Shown here: positions 51,832 through 63,426 of the stretch, piece after piece
Layout: each line of letters starts with the position of its first letter
Position numbering within the stretch: the first letter of the stretch is position 1
Origin: Bradyrhizobium sp. ARR65
GTDB taxonomy: Bacteria; Pseudomonadota; Alphaproteobacteria; Rhizobiales; Xanthobacteraceae
DNA: 64,000 bases
Reading direction: 5' to 3'
Assembly: GCF_000472385.1 (NCBI RefSeq)
Contig: NZ_AWZU01000006.1
Location: 108-64,107, forward strand
Notes under the pieces: generated by a model
Told to the model about the DNA's origin: nothing
The model's database searches: none
The model's input: only the letters and a program-made list of their open reading frames with translations
Made by a program: the position numbers and the translations under genes

Positions 51832-52515
51832 CTACCCGCCGCGCATCGGCGGCATCATCACCTGGTCACGGCGGCAGGCGCGGCTATCGATCTCCTCGCA
51901 ATTCCGGAACTGCAGATCCTTGCTCATGCAGATGCGCACCTCCGACAGCCGCGTCCGACTGCAGGTGACAGCAATACCGGAAGGGGAGAGGCCCGGGTTA
52001 GCCTTGATGAACGCGTCCTCGACGTCGCCTGGCGCCACCGTCTTGGGCTCGGATAACTGCAGGAACTCAGGCGGAATCTTCACCGCCGCGCGCGCCTTCC
52101 GGACGGTCTCGAAATAGGCACGCTCGGAAAGACCCGAACAGGTCCCGTGCTTATCCCATTCATTGTAGATCAGGCCCGGTGCCGGCATCACGTCGAGCAT
52201 CGACAGCATGATGTTGCGCTCGAGCCGCGGTGACGGCCGCTGGCAATATTCGGGATAGCCGTGCTCATATTGCGGCCACAGCCCGTGCACCACGAAGGAA
52301 AACGGCCGCCCACCGCACTGGGCCTGCTGGGACCGTCCGTTATTTCCCCGCTCTTCCGCCTCTTCGCAGTAGGACGGCGACCACGACAGCGACAGCACGT
52401 AATAATCGAACTCGCCGGGGGTATTCTGGCGCGTGTCCTGGGCCGAGGCCGGTCTGGCGGCCGCAACCAAGCTGCACGCGAGGAGAAACCCACAAATCCG
52501 GATTGAGACAGACAT
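51832..52515 (-). CDS. Exported ribonuclease T2 family protein
   Basis: 227 residues. Signal peptide CGFLLACSLVAAARPASAQ, then FDYYVLSLSWSPSYC. Both catalytic segments are intact: CAS I in FSFVVHGLWPQY (His77) and CAS II in NEWDKHGTCSG (Glu119, His123). Cysteines at 50, 67, 91, 126 and near the C-terminus fit the family disulfides. It cleaves RNA to 3' phosphates in the periplasm or outside the cell, as E. coli RNase I does. ATG 52515 has GGGAGG 7 nt upstream; an adjacent GTG is possible. Likely role: RNA scavenging for phosphate or nucleotides. Confidence 0.93.
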   Translation of the reverse strand: MSVSIRICGFLLACSLVAAARPASAQDTRQNTPGEFDYYVLSLSWSPSYCEEAEERGNNGRSQQAQCGGRPFSFVVHGLWPQYEHGYPEYCQRPSPRLERNIMLSMLDVMPAPGLIYNEWDKHGTCSGLSERAYFETVRKARAAVKIPPEFLQLSEPKTVAPGDVEDAFIKANPGLSPSGIAVTCSRTRLSEVRICMSKDLQFRNCEEIDSRACRRDQVMMPPMRGG

Positions 52516-52713
52516 CACAAAACCTCCCTACACCGGCGCGGAGCCTAGCAGGCGAGCGGAACATTTCAAGAACAAATTGTGGGCCGGTGCGCAATCAGGA
52601 CGAAGGCACGATCGGAAGACCACGATCGCAAGACGGTGTCCTTCGCAATATACGTGAAACGCGCGGACACCATCCTCACCTTGCCGCCGCGCGACTGATT
52701 CGCGGCAGGCGGC

Positions 52714-53184
52714 CTACGGACCGGCGAGGCGGCAGCGCGGATTATAGGCCCAATTGCGGTCGAGCCCGGTCACGCACCATTCGACGCCCTGGTCGAAACC
52801 GGCAAACCCGCCGTCCTCAATGATGGAGTAATTGACGGTCCGAACCTTGCCGTCGCTGGTCATAGCCTTGCCGCTGCAAAAGCGACGCGGAATGTTATCG
52901 GACTGCCAGGGGCGGAAGGCCACCTCGTGGATGTTGCCATAACCCGTGATCGTCAGGCTCGAATTCCAGTACATGCTCTCTTTTTCCTGGAATTGCGACG
53001 TGATCGTGCTGAGCGCCTTCTCGCAAGGCGCGACCCGTCCCTCGTATAGCGGGCCCGAGAGCCAGAAATTCAATTCAAGCGGGTTGGCGGCCTGTGCCGT
53101 TTGCGCGAACGCCAAAAGGCCCAATGCCGTCGCAAGCGCGGTCGCGCTGCCAAGCCGTTTGAACGAGGTGATGAGGTCGCGCAT
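52714..53184 (-). CDS. Exported Cys-containing protein of unknown function
   Basis: 156 residues. A signal peptide (LGSATALATALGLLAFAQTAQA) precedes ANPLELNFWLSGPLYEGRVAPCEKALSTITSQFQEKE and a beta-rich domain (SSLTITGYGNIHEVAFRPW, KVRTVNYSIIEDGGFAGF) with four cysteines (APCEK, RRFCSGK, VEWCVTG, NPRCRL) probably in two disulfides. I do not recognise a named family. It lies between the RNase T2 gene and a divergent small exported-protein gene. Start ATG 53184 gives the signal peptide directly. Confidence 0.78.
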   Translation of the reverse strand: MRDLITSFKRLGSATALATALGLLAFAQTAQAANPLELNFWLSGPLYEGRVAPCEKALSTITSQFQEKESMYWNSSLTITGYGNIHEVAFRPWQSDNIPRRFCSGKAMTSDGKVRTVNYSIIEDGGFAGFDQGVEWCVTGLDRNWAYNPRCRLAGP

Positions 53185-53354
53185 GGTCTTTTCCAGCAAA
53201 GCTGATCAATGAACACTGACCGTGCCGCGAAGGCGCGACCGGGTCAAGTGCAGCGCGGCAACACTTTCCCGCAACCCAATCGTCCAAGAGACAACGTCGC
53301 TTTTCAGCCTCTATCGGCGGCCCTAAGATGCGCGCAAGCGAAAGGGAGTCTCTG

Positions 53355-53645
53355 ATGCGAAGGATTGTGGCCGCGGGCCTGGTTGCCATTTGCGGAATGC
53401 TGGGAGGTGACCCGGCGCGGGCCGACTGGGTGCCGCCTTTCAAAGGCAATGATACCGGCGGCATCATCGCCTATTCTCTGGCCCAGCAGGTTGACGCAAG
53501 GCAGCTCGCCGTCAATCACTGCGCTTCCTATGGCAAGGTGGTGAAATTCCTCGCGGTCGACGCGCAATATGGCGGCTACATCTCGTTTTCCTGCCGCTGG
53601 GTGCCCTATGGGACCAATGAGCGGCCGCTGCGCACGCTTTACTGA
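53355..53645 (+). CDS. Small exported protein of unknown function
   Basis: 96 residues. Signal peptide (RRIVAAGLVAICGMLGGDPARA) and a ~70-residue mature part: DWVPPFKGNDTGGIIAYSLAQQ, NHCASYGKVVKFLAVDAQYGGYISFSCRWVPYG, with two cysteines likely bonded. GGGAG lies 7 nt before ATG 53355. No known family. It is 39 nt upstream of the DUF3617 gene and probably cotranscribed. Confidence 0.75.
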   Translation: MRRIVAAGLVAICGMLGGDPARADWVPPFKGNDTGGIIAYSLAQQVDARQLAVNHCASYGKVVKFLAVDAQYGGYISFSCRWVPYGTNERPLRTLY

Positions 53646-53684
53646 AACTTCCCGACCCACGCGCAACCAGTTAGGGCCCGCATC

Positions 53685-54212
53685 ATGAGGCGGCGGCTTG
53701 TTCCTGTGTGTCTCGGCGGTGGCGCGCTCGCACTCTTGCTGTCGGTGGCGCATGCCGAGGACTTGCCGCTGCGCAAGCCGGGTCTGTGGGAGATGAAGCT
53801 TGTGCGCAACGGCTCCGGTCTGCCGGAATTGACGATGCAGCATTGCACCGACGCGGCAACCGACAAGGACATGAACAACACCGTCTCGCCGATGGCAAAG
53901 CAAATCTGCTCCAAGCAGGACGTGCAGAAGACCGCGAACGGTTATGTCGCCGATTCCGTCTGCAGTGTCGGCGGGGGCACCCTGACCTCGCACTCGGAAA
54001 TAACCGGCGGCTTCGATTCCGCCTACACGATCGTGACCACGTCGCACAGCGACAAGGGCGTGGCCAATTTGCGCGATCTGACCACCCGGATCGAAGGCAA
54101 GTGGCTCGGTGAGTGCAAGCCGGGCCAGAAGCCGGGCGATATCGTGATGCCCGGCGGCTTCAAGCTCAATGTCAGGGACGCGGAGAAGCTGAAAGGCCTG
54201 TTGCCGAAATAA
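53685..54212 (+). CDS. Exported DUF3617 family protein
   Basis: 175 residues. Signal peptide (RLVPVCLGGGALALLLSVAHA) and the DUF3617 pattern: RKPGLWEMKLVRNGSG, MQHCTDAATDKDM, ICSKQDVQKTANGYVADSVCSVGGGTLTSHSEITGGFDSAYTI, and KWLGECKPGQKPGDIVMP. The family is periplasmic, of unknown function, with conserved cysteines. It follows a small exported-protein gene on the same strand and converges on metH. Confidence 0.88.
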   Translation: MRRRLVPVCLGGGALALLLSVAHAEDLPLRKPGLWEMKLVRNGSGLPELTMQHCTDAATDKDMNNTVSPMAKQICSKQDVQKTANGYVADSVCSVGGGTLTSHSEITGGFDSAYTIVTTSHSDKGVANLRDLTTRIEGKWLGECKPGQKPGDIVMPGGFKLNVRDAEKLKGLLPK

Positions 54213-54283
54213 GCAAGCTGCGAGGCGCCGACTTCGGCGGCCTTCTCCGTAAGGCGAGGAGGCGCTTTGTGCCGGGGCGAGGG

Positions 54284-58152
<3,869 letters not shown>

Positions 58153-58153
<1 letters not shown>

Positions 58154-59079
58154 CAGGCAGCCTCTTGCGCGCCGTTCTTCGTGCCCTTGGGGCGAATGCC
58201 GAGCAGATGGCTGATGGCAAATACGAGATCGGCGCGGTTCATAGTGTAGAAATGGAAGGTCTCGACGCCATGCTTGGCCAGCTTCTGCACCTGGCCGGCG
58301 GCAACAGCGGCGGCGACGAGCTTGCGCGTTTCAGGGTCATCGTCGAGGCCCTCGAATTTCTGCGCAAGCCAGGCGGGCACGCTGGCGCCGGCGCGTCTGG
58401 CGAAATTGGCGGCCTGCTTGAAATTCTGCACCGGCAGGATGCCCGGTACGATGGGAATGTTGATGCCGCGGGAGCGCACGCGGTCGAGATAGCGGAAATA
58501 GAGATCGTTATCGAAGAAGAACTGCGTGATCGCCCGCGTGGCACCCGCATCGACCTTGGCCTTGAGCATATCGATGTCGGCATCGAAGCTTGCGCTTTCC
58601 GGGTGCTTTTCCGGATAGGCCGAGACCGTCACCTCGATGTCGCCATGGCGATGCTTGATCGAGGCCACGAGATCGGCAGAGCTACGATAACCGTCAGGAT
58701 GCGGCGTGTAGGCCGCGCCGATTCCGCCGGCCGGATCGCCGCGCAGGGCCACGATATGGCGGACGCCGACTTCGTAGTAGCGGGCCACCACGTCGTCTAC
58801 ATCGGCGCAGCGCGCGTCCACGCAGGTGAGGTGGGCGGCGGGGACGAGCGCGGTTTCGGAAAGGATCCGGGCGATGGTGGCATGCGTCCGCTCCCGCGTG
58901 GAGCCGCCCGCGCCATAGGTGACCGAGACGAAATTGGGCGCAAGCGGCGCCAGCCGCTTGATGGTCTCCCACAGGCTCTTCTCCATCTCCTCGGTCTTCG
59001 GTGGGAAGAACTCGAACGAGATCGCAGGTGCTGGCAGTGCTCGGGCCCCATTGGAGGCGGGGGGCGTCGGCTCGGTCAT
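58153..59079 (-). CDS. metF: 5,10-methylenetetrahydrofolate reductase
   Basis: 308 residues, TIM-barrel flavoprotein. [21 protein letters not shown] is the N-terminus with the catalytic Glu; [42 protein letters not shown] and [12 protein letters not shown] are conserved. It reduces methylene-THF to methyl-THF for MetH, encoded immediately downstream with a one-base overlap. ATG 59079 is preferred; the open frame extends upstream into sequence unlike MetF. Confidence 0.97.
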
Positions 59080-59443
59080 GGGACCATAAACTCCAGTGGT
59101 TCGCAGCTCGGGCTTGCGAGGGGCTAAGATAGGCCAAATGGGAGGTCTCAAACAGCCCATCAGAGATGGGAAATTGCCCAATATGCTCTAATGTTTGCAT
59201 ACAAATTTACCCGAGCGGGCCGTGCAGTGGGCAAGAAAAGGGAGGAAATTCTGGTCATTTGACACCATTTCAGGCGATCTTCTCGGAATGGTCAGGTGGG
59301 CGATTCAGGCTGAATTCTCAAGCCTCGCTCAAGTGTCCCACTCTGTGCTGCGCCGCCGACGAGTGAGATCCCGCAAGTCCGCGGGAGGGGGCTTCCTGGA
59401 ACGCTCATTGCCCGGTTGCCGCCATGCACTAGGTTAGTACGGC
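59080..59443. other. Divergent regulatory region between metF and the flavin monooxygenase gene
   Basis: 364 bp without a gene. It should hold promoters for both metF-metH and the rightward gene. CCCATCAGAGATGGG (59156-59170) forms a small perfect hairpin in the metF leader, and TTTGCATACAAA (about 59195) is a near-palindrome in an AT-rich patch. I looked for the SAM-II and SAH riboswitch cores seen in alphaproteobacteria and did not find them. Confidence 0.45.
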
Positions 59444-60472
59444 ATGATCCCGCTCTCTGTCCTCGATCTGTCCGTCGTCACCACGGAAACCCGCCCGGCG
59501 GCGGCGCTGCGCAACAGCATCGACCTCGCCCGCCACGTCGATGGGCTCGGCTATGTCCGCTACTGGCTCGCCGAGCACCACAATCTGGCGTCCGTCGCCA
59601 GCCCCGCCCCCGACGTGATGATCGGGCAGATCGCGGCGGCGACGCGCCACCTCCGCGTCGGCTCCGGCGGGGTGATGCTGCCCAATCACGCGCCGTTGGT
59701 GGTGGCCGAGCGCTTCAAGATGCTGGAAGCGCTGTTTCCTGGCCGAATCGACCTGGGCTTGGGCCGTGCGCCCGGCACGGATGGCGCCACGGCCTACGCG
59801 CTGCGCAGCCGCCTCGATCGCCGCGAGGGCGACGATTTCCTGGAACGACTGCATGAGCTGATTCTGTGGGAGACGCGCGATTTCCCACCGGGGCATCCCT
59901 ACAACAATGTCGTGGCGATGCCCGACGACACGCCACTGCCGCCGATCTGGCTGCTCGGCTCCAGCGACTACAGTTCGGAACTTGCCGCGCAAGTCGGAAT
60001 GGGTTTCGCCTTCGCGCATCACTTCGCGTCCCATGACGCGGTCGCGGCGCTGACGACCTACCGCGCCCATTTCAAGCCGTCCGGCTGGCGCGCGACGCCA
60101 CATGCGATCCTGGCGGTGGCGGTGGTCGCGGCGGAAACGGATGCGGAAGCCGAACGACTGGCTTCGTCAATGGATCTCAATCGATTGCTGCGCGACCGCG
60201 GCAAGTATTCACCGCTGCCGAGCCCGGAAGAGGCTCTGGCCTATCCCTACACCGAGGCCGACCGCGCCTCGATCGCGCGCAACCGCTCGCGCCTGTTCGT
60301 CGGCAGCCCAGCCACCGTCATGCAGAAGCTCCAGCCGTTGATCACGGCGTGCCAGGCGGATGAACTGATGGTCATCACCGCCGTCTACGACCATGAGGCG
60401 CGGAAGAAGTCCTATAACCTGCTCGCCGAGACATTTGGGCTGACCAAGAGGAACGCGGCTTGGACTAAATGA
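59444..60472 (+). CDS. LLM-class flavin-dependent oxidoreductase (luciferase-like, YhbW type)
   Basis: 342 residues. PLSVLDLSVVTTETRPAAALRNS, YWLAEHHN, VGSGGVMLPNHAPLVVAERFKML, FPGRIDLGLGRAPGTDG and IWLLGSSDYS are the bacterial luciferase-like signatures, close to E. coli YhbW. Such proteins use FMNH2 and oxygen; the natural substrate is unknown. No flavin reductase gene is nearby. Transcribed divergently from metF. Confidence 0.9.
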   Translation: MIPLSVLDLSVVTTETRPAAALRNSIDLARHVDGLGYVRYWLAEHHNLASVASPAPDVMIGQIAAATRHLRVGSGGVMLPNHAPLVVAERFKMLEALFPGRIDLGLGRAPGTDGATAYALRSRLDRREGDDFLERLHELILWETRDFPPGHPYNNVVAMPDDTPLPPIWLLGSSDYSSELAAQVGMGFAFAHHFASHDAVAALTTYRAHFKPSGWRATPHAILAVAVVAAETDAEAERLASSMDLNRLLRDRGKYSPLPSPEEALAYPYTEADRASIARNRSRLFVGSPATVMQKLQPLITACQADELMVITAVYDHEARKKSYNLLAETFGLTKRNAAWTK

Positions 60473-60488
60473 CCGTCTGCACCGGCCA

Positions 60489-60595
60489 AATAGGCCGTGA
60501 TTTCCGGGGCAGCCCGCAGGGCTGAACTCCGAATCCGGAGGTTATGTGCGGCTCAAGATTCCGGGTTCGCGCTCCGCGGGCCATGGAATGACGGC
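60489..60595. repeat. Intergenic palindromic repeat, CGTCATTCCGGGG family, decayed copy
   Basis: CCGTGATTTCCGGGGCAGCC ... GAACTCCGAATCCGGAGG and GATTCCGGGTTCGCG ... CATGGAATGACGGC. The arms carry several mismatches compared with the 18614 and 51708 copies. It lies between the convergent flavin monooxygenase and pheA genes. Confidence 0.62.
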
Positions 60596-60600
60596 ATAAA

Positions 60601-61464
60601 TCACTCCTCGTTCTCCCGAAACGTCGCGCGGAAGGGGTGGCCGGGATAGACGCCGACGATGCGGAACTCGCGGGAGAAGAATTTCAGTTCCTCGATCGCG
60701 AAGGCTAGCCCGCGGTCGTGTGGATGGCCTTCGACGTCGGCGTAGAACTGGGTGGCGAAGAAATTGCCGTCGACCATGTAGCTCTCGAGCTTGGTCATGT
60801 TGACGCCGTTGGTGGCAAAGCCGCCGAGCGCCTTGTAGAGCGCTGCCGGCAGGTTGCGCACCCGGAACACGAACGTCGTGATGATTAGCGGCGCCGAGTC
60901 TGGCTCGGCCCACTTCTCCTCGCGCGCCAGCACCACGAAACGCGTGGTGTTGTGGGCCTCGTCCTCAATATCCTGCGCCAGAATGTCCAGGCCGTAGATC
61001 TCGGCCGCAAGGCGCGAGGCAATGGCCGCGACGCTTCTGTTGCCGCGCTCGGCGATGTCGCGCGCGCTACCGGCGGTATCAGCGGCGACGATCGGCTTGA
61101 TGCCGAGCTTGCGGATGATGCGGCGGCACTGGCCGAGCGCATGGACGTGGCTCTCGACCGTCTTGATGTCGGCGAGCTTGGCTCCGCGAGGGGCCATCAA
61201 TTGATGGCGAACCGGCAGGAACCATTCGCGGACGATGTAGAGGCCCGAGGTCGGCAGAAGATGGTGGATGTCGGCGACGCGCCCCGCAACCGAGTTCTCG
61301 ATCGGGATCATGCCGAGATCGGCTTCTCCGGAAGCGATCGCGGACAGCGCGTCCTCGAAGGTCGCGCAGGGCAAGGGCTCGGCGTCGGGATAGGCTTCGA
61401 CGATGGCGATGTGGGAGTTGGCGCCCGGCTCGCCCTGGAAAGCGATTTTCAGCTTTTTGGTCAT
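60601..61464 (-). CDS. pheA: Prephenate dehydratase
   Basis: 287 residues. IAFQGEPGANSHIA opens the catalytic domain, IPIENSVAGRVADIHHLL and the active-site Thr in HNTTRFVVLAR are intact. A C-terminal ACT domain (ITTFVFRVRNLPAALYKALGGFATNGVNMTKLESYM) provides phenylalanine feedback; its ESRP motif reads ESYM. There is no chorismate mutase domain, so that activity is elsewhere. It makes phenylpyruvate in the cytoplasm. kdsB is upstream on the same strand, separated by a repeat. Confidence 0.95.
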   Translation of the reverse strand: MTKKLKIAFQGEPGANSHIAIVEAYPDAEPLPCATFEDALSAIASGEADLGMIPIENSVAGRVADIHHLLPTSGLYIVREWFLPVRHQLMAPRGAKLADIKTVESHVHALGQCRRIIRKLGIKPIVAADTAGSARDIAERGNRSVAAIASRLAAEIYGLDILAQDIEDEAHNTTRFVVLAREEKWAEPDSAPLIITTFVFRVRNLPAALYKALGGFATNGVNMTKLESYMVDGNFFATQFYADVEGHPHDRGLAFAIEELKFFSREFRIVGVYPGHPFRATFRENEE

Positions 61465-61477
61465 GGCGGCCTTCTAC

Positions 61478-61524
61478 AGCATGATCCGGAGAAATGGATA
61501 GCCGTTTTCCGAAAAGATCATGCT
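61478..61524. repeat. Complete copy of the 47-bp AGCATGATCCGGA...GATCATGCT repeat
   Basis: Perfect outer arms AGCATGATC and GATCATGCT enclose CGGAGAAATGGATAGC and CGTTTTCCGAAAA. This is the most intact member of the family also seen at 33647 and 21911; a single arm (GAGCACGATCCGGAG) is visible at about 50058. It lies between kdsB and pheA. Confidence 0.8.
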
Positions 61525-61580
61525 CAAACAAAAGGATAGAGCGGGATCACGCTTCGGGGAAACGGCATCCCCGCTCGCGC

Positions 61581-62321
61581 TCAGGATTTCGCCAGGATGC
61601 GGCGGGCGGTTTCGAGGTCGGCGGGGGTATCGACCCCGCGCGGCACGGTGTCGACGATGGTGATGTCGATGCGCATGCCCGCTTCCAGCGCGCGGAGCTG
61701 CTCGAGCTTCTCCTGCTGTTCCAGCGGCGAGGGTGGCAGGCGGACAAAACGTTCCAGCGCGGCACGGCGATAGGCGTAGAGGCCGATATGATGGTAACGC
61801 GGCCCTTCGCCGTGCGGGGCGGTCGCGCGGGTGAAGTAGAGCGCCCGCAGGCGTCCTCCACCGAGCGGACTGCCGACCGCCTTCACGACATTCGGATTGG
61901 TGCTCTCTTCCCCGGTGTGGATCTCGGCCGCAAGGGTCGCGATATCGACCGCCGGGTCGCGGAGCGGGGCCAGCACGTCGCGAATATTGCCGGGCGCAAT
62001 GGTTGGAAAATCGCCCTGCACATTGATCACGATCTCGGCCTCCCCCCTGGGATCGAGCGTGCCGAGTGCCTCGAACACCCGGTCCGAGCCGGAAGCGTGG
62101 TCGGCACGAGTCATGACCGCCTCGCCGCCATGGGCGCGCACTGCTTGCGCGATCTCGATCGTGTCGGTCGCAACCGCCACGCGTCCTATCGCCGCCGCTT
62201 CCGCGCGGCGAAATACATGGACGATCATGGGCAGTCCCGCGATGTCGAGCAGCGGCTTGCCGGGCAAGCGGGTCGACGCCATGCGCGCGGGAATCACCAC
62301 TAAAGTGCGTTTGTCCGACAT
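61581..62321 (-). CDS. kdsB: 3-deoxy-manno-octulosonate cytidylyltransferase (CMP-Kdo synthetase)
   Basis: 246 residues. [22 protein letters not shown] is the CTP-binding motif; [24 protein letters not shown] and [11 protein letters not shown] follow, with [17 protein letters not shown] near the C-terminus. In most KdsB proteins the NVQGDEP stretch has Glu where this one has Phe (QGDFPT). It activates Kdo for WaaA (11293-12597). ATG 62321 is the family start; in-frame sequence upstream is not conserved. Confidence 0.94.
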   Translation of the reverse strand: MSDKRTLVVIPARMASTRLPGKPLLDIAGLPMIVHVFRRAEAAAIGRVAVATDTIEIAQAVRAHGGEAVMTRADHASGSDRVFEALGTLDPRGEAEIVINVQGDFPTIAPGNIRDVLAPLRDPAVDIATLAAEIHTGEESTNPNVVKAVGSPLGGGRLRALYFTRATAPHGEGPRYHHIGLYAYRRAALERFVRLPPSPLEQQEKLEQLRALEAGMRIDITIVDTVPRGVDTPADLETARRILAKS

Positions 62322-62526
62322 CCGGGCTGGGTCTCGCTTCAAGGCTTGCGAATGGTGGGGATGGGGCGAAGGCCGGCGCGTTTATACGGGTTGCCAGAGC
62401 ACGGGCAAACCGATATCTGATCGCTGTTCCCGGGGGAGGATGCGAAAGCGCGATTCCGGGGTTCAATTCCGCGGGCCGGCCCAACCGGCCCCATCATAGA
62501 CGTTTCGGCTTGGGGCCTGATTCGAC

Positions 62527-63075
62527 ATGGACTCCTTCGAACTGAATAAGATCCTCGGTGCGGTTCTCGCCACCTGCCTGGTCCTCTTGATCACCAATTT
62601 CACCGCCAACGCGCTGTTTGCGCCGAAGATGCCGGAGAAGCCGGGCTTCGAGATCGCCGTGAAGGAAGAGGCGGCCGGCGGCGCCAAGGAAGCCGCCCCG
62701 GCCAAGGAAGAGCCGATCGAGAAGCTGCTGCAGACCGCTTCGGTGCAGAAGGGCGAGGCCGCCGCCAAGAAGTGCCAGGCCTGCCATACCTTCGCAAAGG
62801 GTGAGCCCAACCGCGTCGGTCCGAATCTCTGGGGCGTCGTCGGCGACAAGAAGGGCGAAGGGCGCGGGTTCAACTTCTCGGCCGCCATGAAGGCCAAGGG
62901 CGGCACCTGGACCGACGACGATCTGAACCAGTTCCTGACCAATCCGAAGGCATTTGTTCCCGGCACCGCGATGGGGTTCGCCGGTATTCCGAAGGAAAGC
63001 GAGCGCGCGGACGTCATCGCCTATCTGCATACGCTTGCCGATGCGCCGGTTCCGCTGCCGACTGCCTCGAAATAG
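62527..63075 (+). CDS. cycM: Membrane-anchored cytochrome c, CycM type
   Basis: 182 residues. An uncleaved N-terminal helix (ILGAVLATCLVLLITNFTANALF) tethers the protein to the inner membrane. A Lys/Glu/Ala linker follows, then a class I haem domain with CQACH, GEPNRVGPNLWGVVG, and the axial Met in PGTAMGFAGI. This matches Bradyrhizobium CycM, which carries electrons from the bc1 complex to the aa3 oxidase. A strong hairpin terminator follows. Confidence 0.94.
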   Translation: MDSFELNKILGAVLATCLVLLITNFTANALFAPKMPEKPGFEIAVKEEAAGGAKEAAPAKEEPIEKLLQTASVQKGEAAAKKCQACHTFAKGEPNRVGPNLWGVVGDKKGEGRGFNFSAAMKAKGGTWTDDDLNQFLTNPKAFVPGTAMGFAGIPKESERADVIAYLHTLADAPVPLPTASK

Positions 63076-63102
63076 CCAGCCAGCCAACGCCAACTGTTCC
63101 CG

Positions 63103-63131
63103 ATAGCGGCCAGGCCTAGCCTGGCCGCTAT
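63103..63131 (+). terminator. Terminator hairpin downstream of cycM
   Basis: ATAGCGGCCAGGC and GCCTGGCCGCTAT pair perfectly over 13 bp around CTA, followed by TGCTTTG, a weak T-rich run. It lies 27 nt after the cycM stop. Confidence 0.8.
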
Positions 63132-63426
63132 TGCTTTGAGTGCTCGCGTTGTTGTTATAGGGACGTTTCGCCGCACGAAGCCGTGCTATCATGAGGAAAA
63201 AGCAACGTTAACCAGTCGAATCCTTGCCTTATATTGCCCCCGAATTGGAGCGTAACCCGGCCCGAAAGGCAGCCTTGAAGGCAGGCTCGAAGGGCAGGCA
63301 CGGAAGGCAGTCTTGGCGAAGGCGGGGGATTCCCGGAGAGATTTCGCTCGAGCAAGAGAGCGCGCCGACGAACCAAACGGCGCTCAACTCGCTTCAAGTT
63401 ATGCGATAGCGAAAGGACGTGTTGAT
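63132..63426. other. Leader region of the peptide-binding protein gene
   Basis: 295 bp between the cycM terminator and the next gene. It contains a short imperfect tandem repeat at 63264-63314 (four 12-13 bp units around GAAGGCAGGCT). From 63313 a frame is open into the downstream gene, so an earlier start cannot be excluded. No RNA gene is recognisable. Confidence 0.4.
63264..63314. repeat. Short imperfect tandem repeat
   Basis: Four units: GAAAGGCAGCCTT, GAAGGCAGGCTC, GAAGGGCAGGCAC and GGAAGGCAGTCTT. They lie upstream of the peptide-binding protein gene. Confidence 0.6.

Noticed and set aside
59080..59443. SAM-II or SAH riboswitch upstream of metF-metH
   Set aside because: The expected conserved cores are not present; only a small hairpin is visible.
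63224..63409. Small plus-strand ORF before the peptide-binding protein gene
   Set aside because: It runs through a tandem repeat, has no family-like content and no good ribosome binding site.
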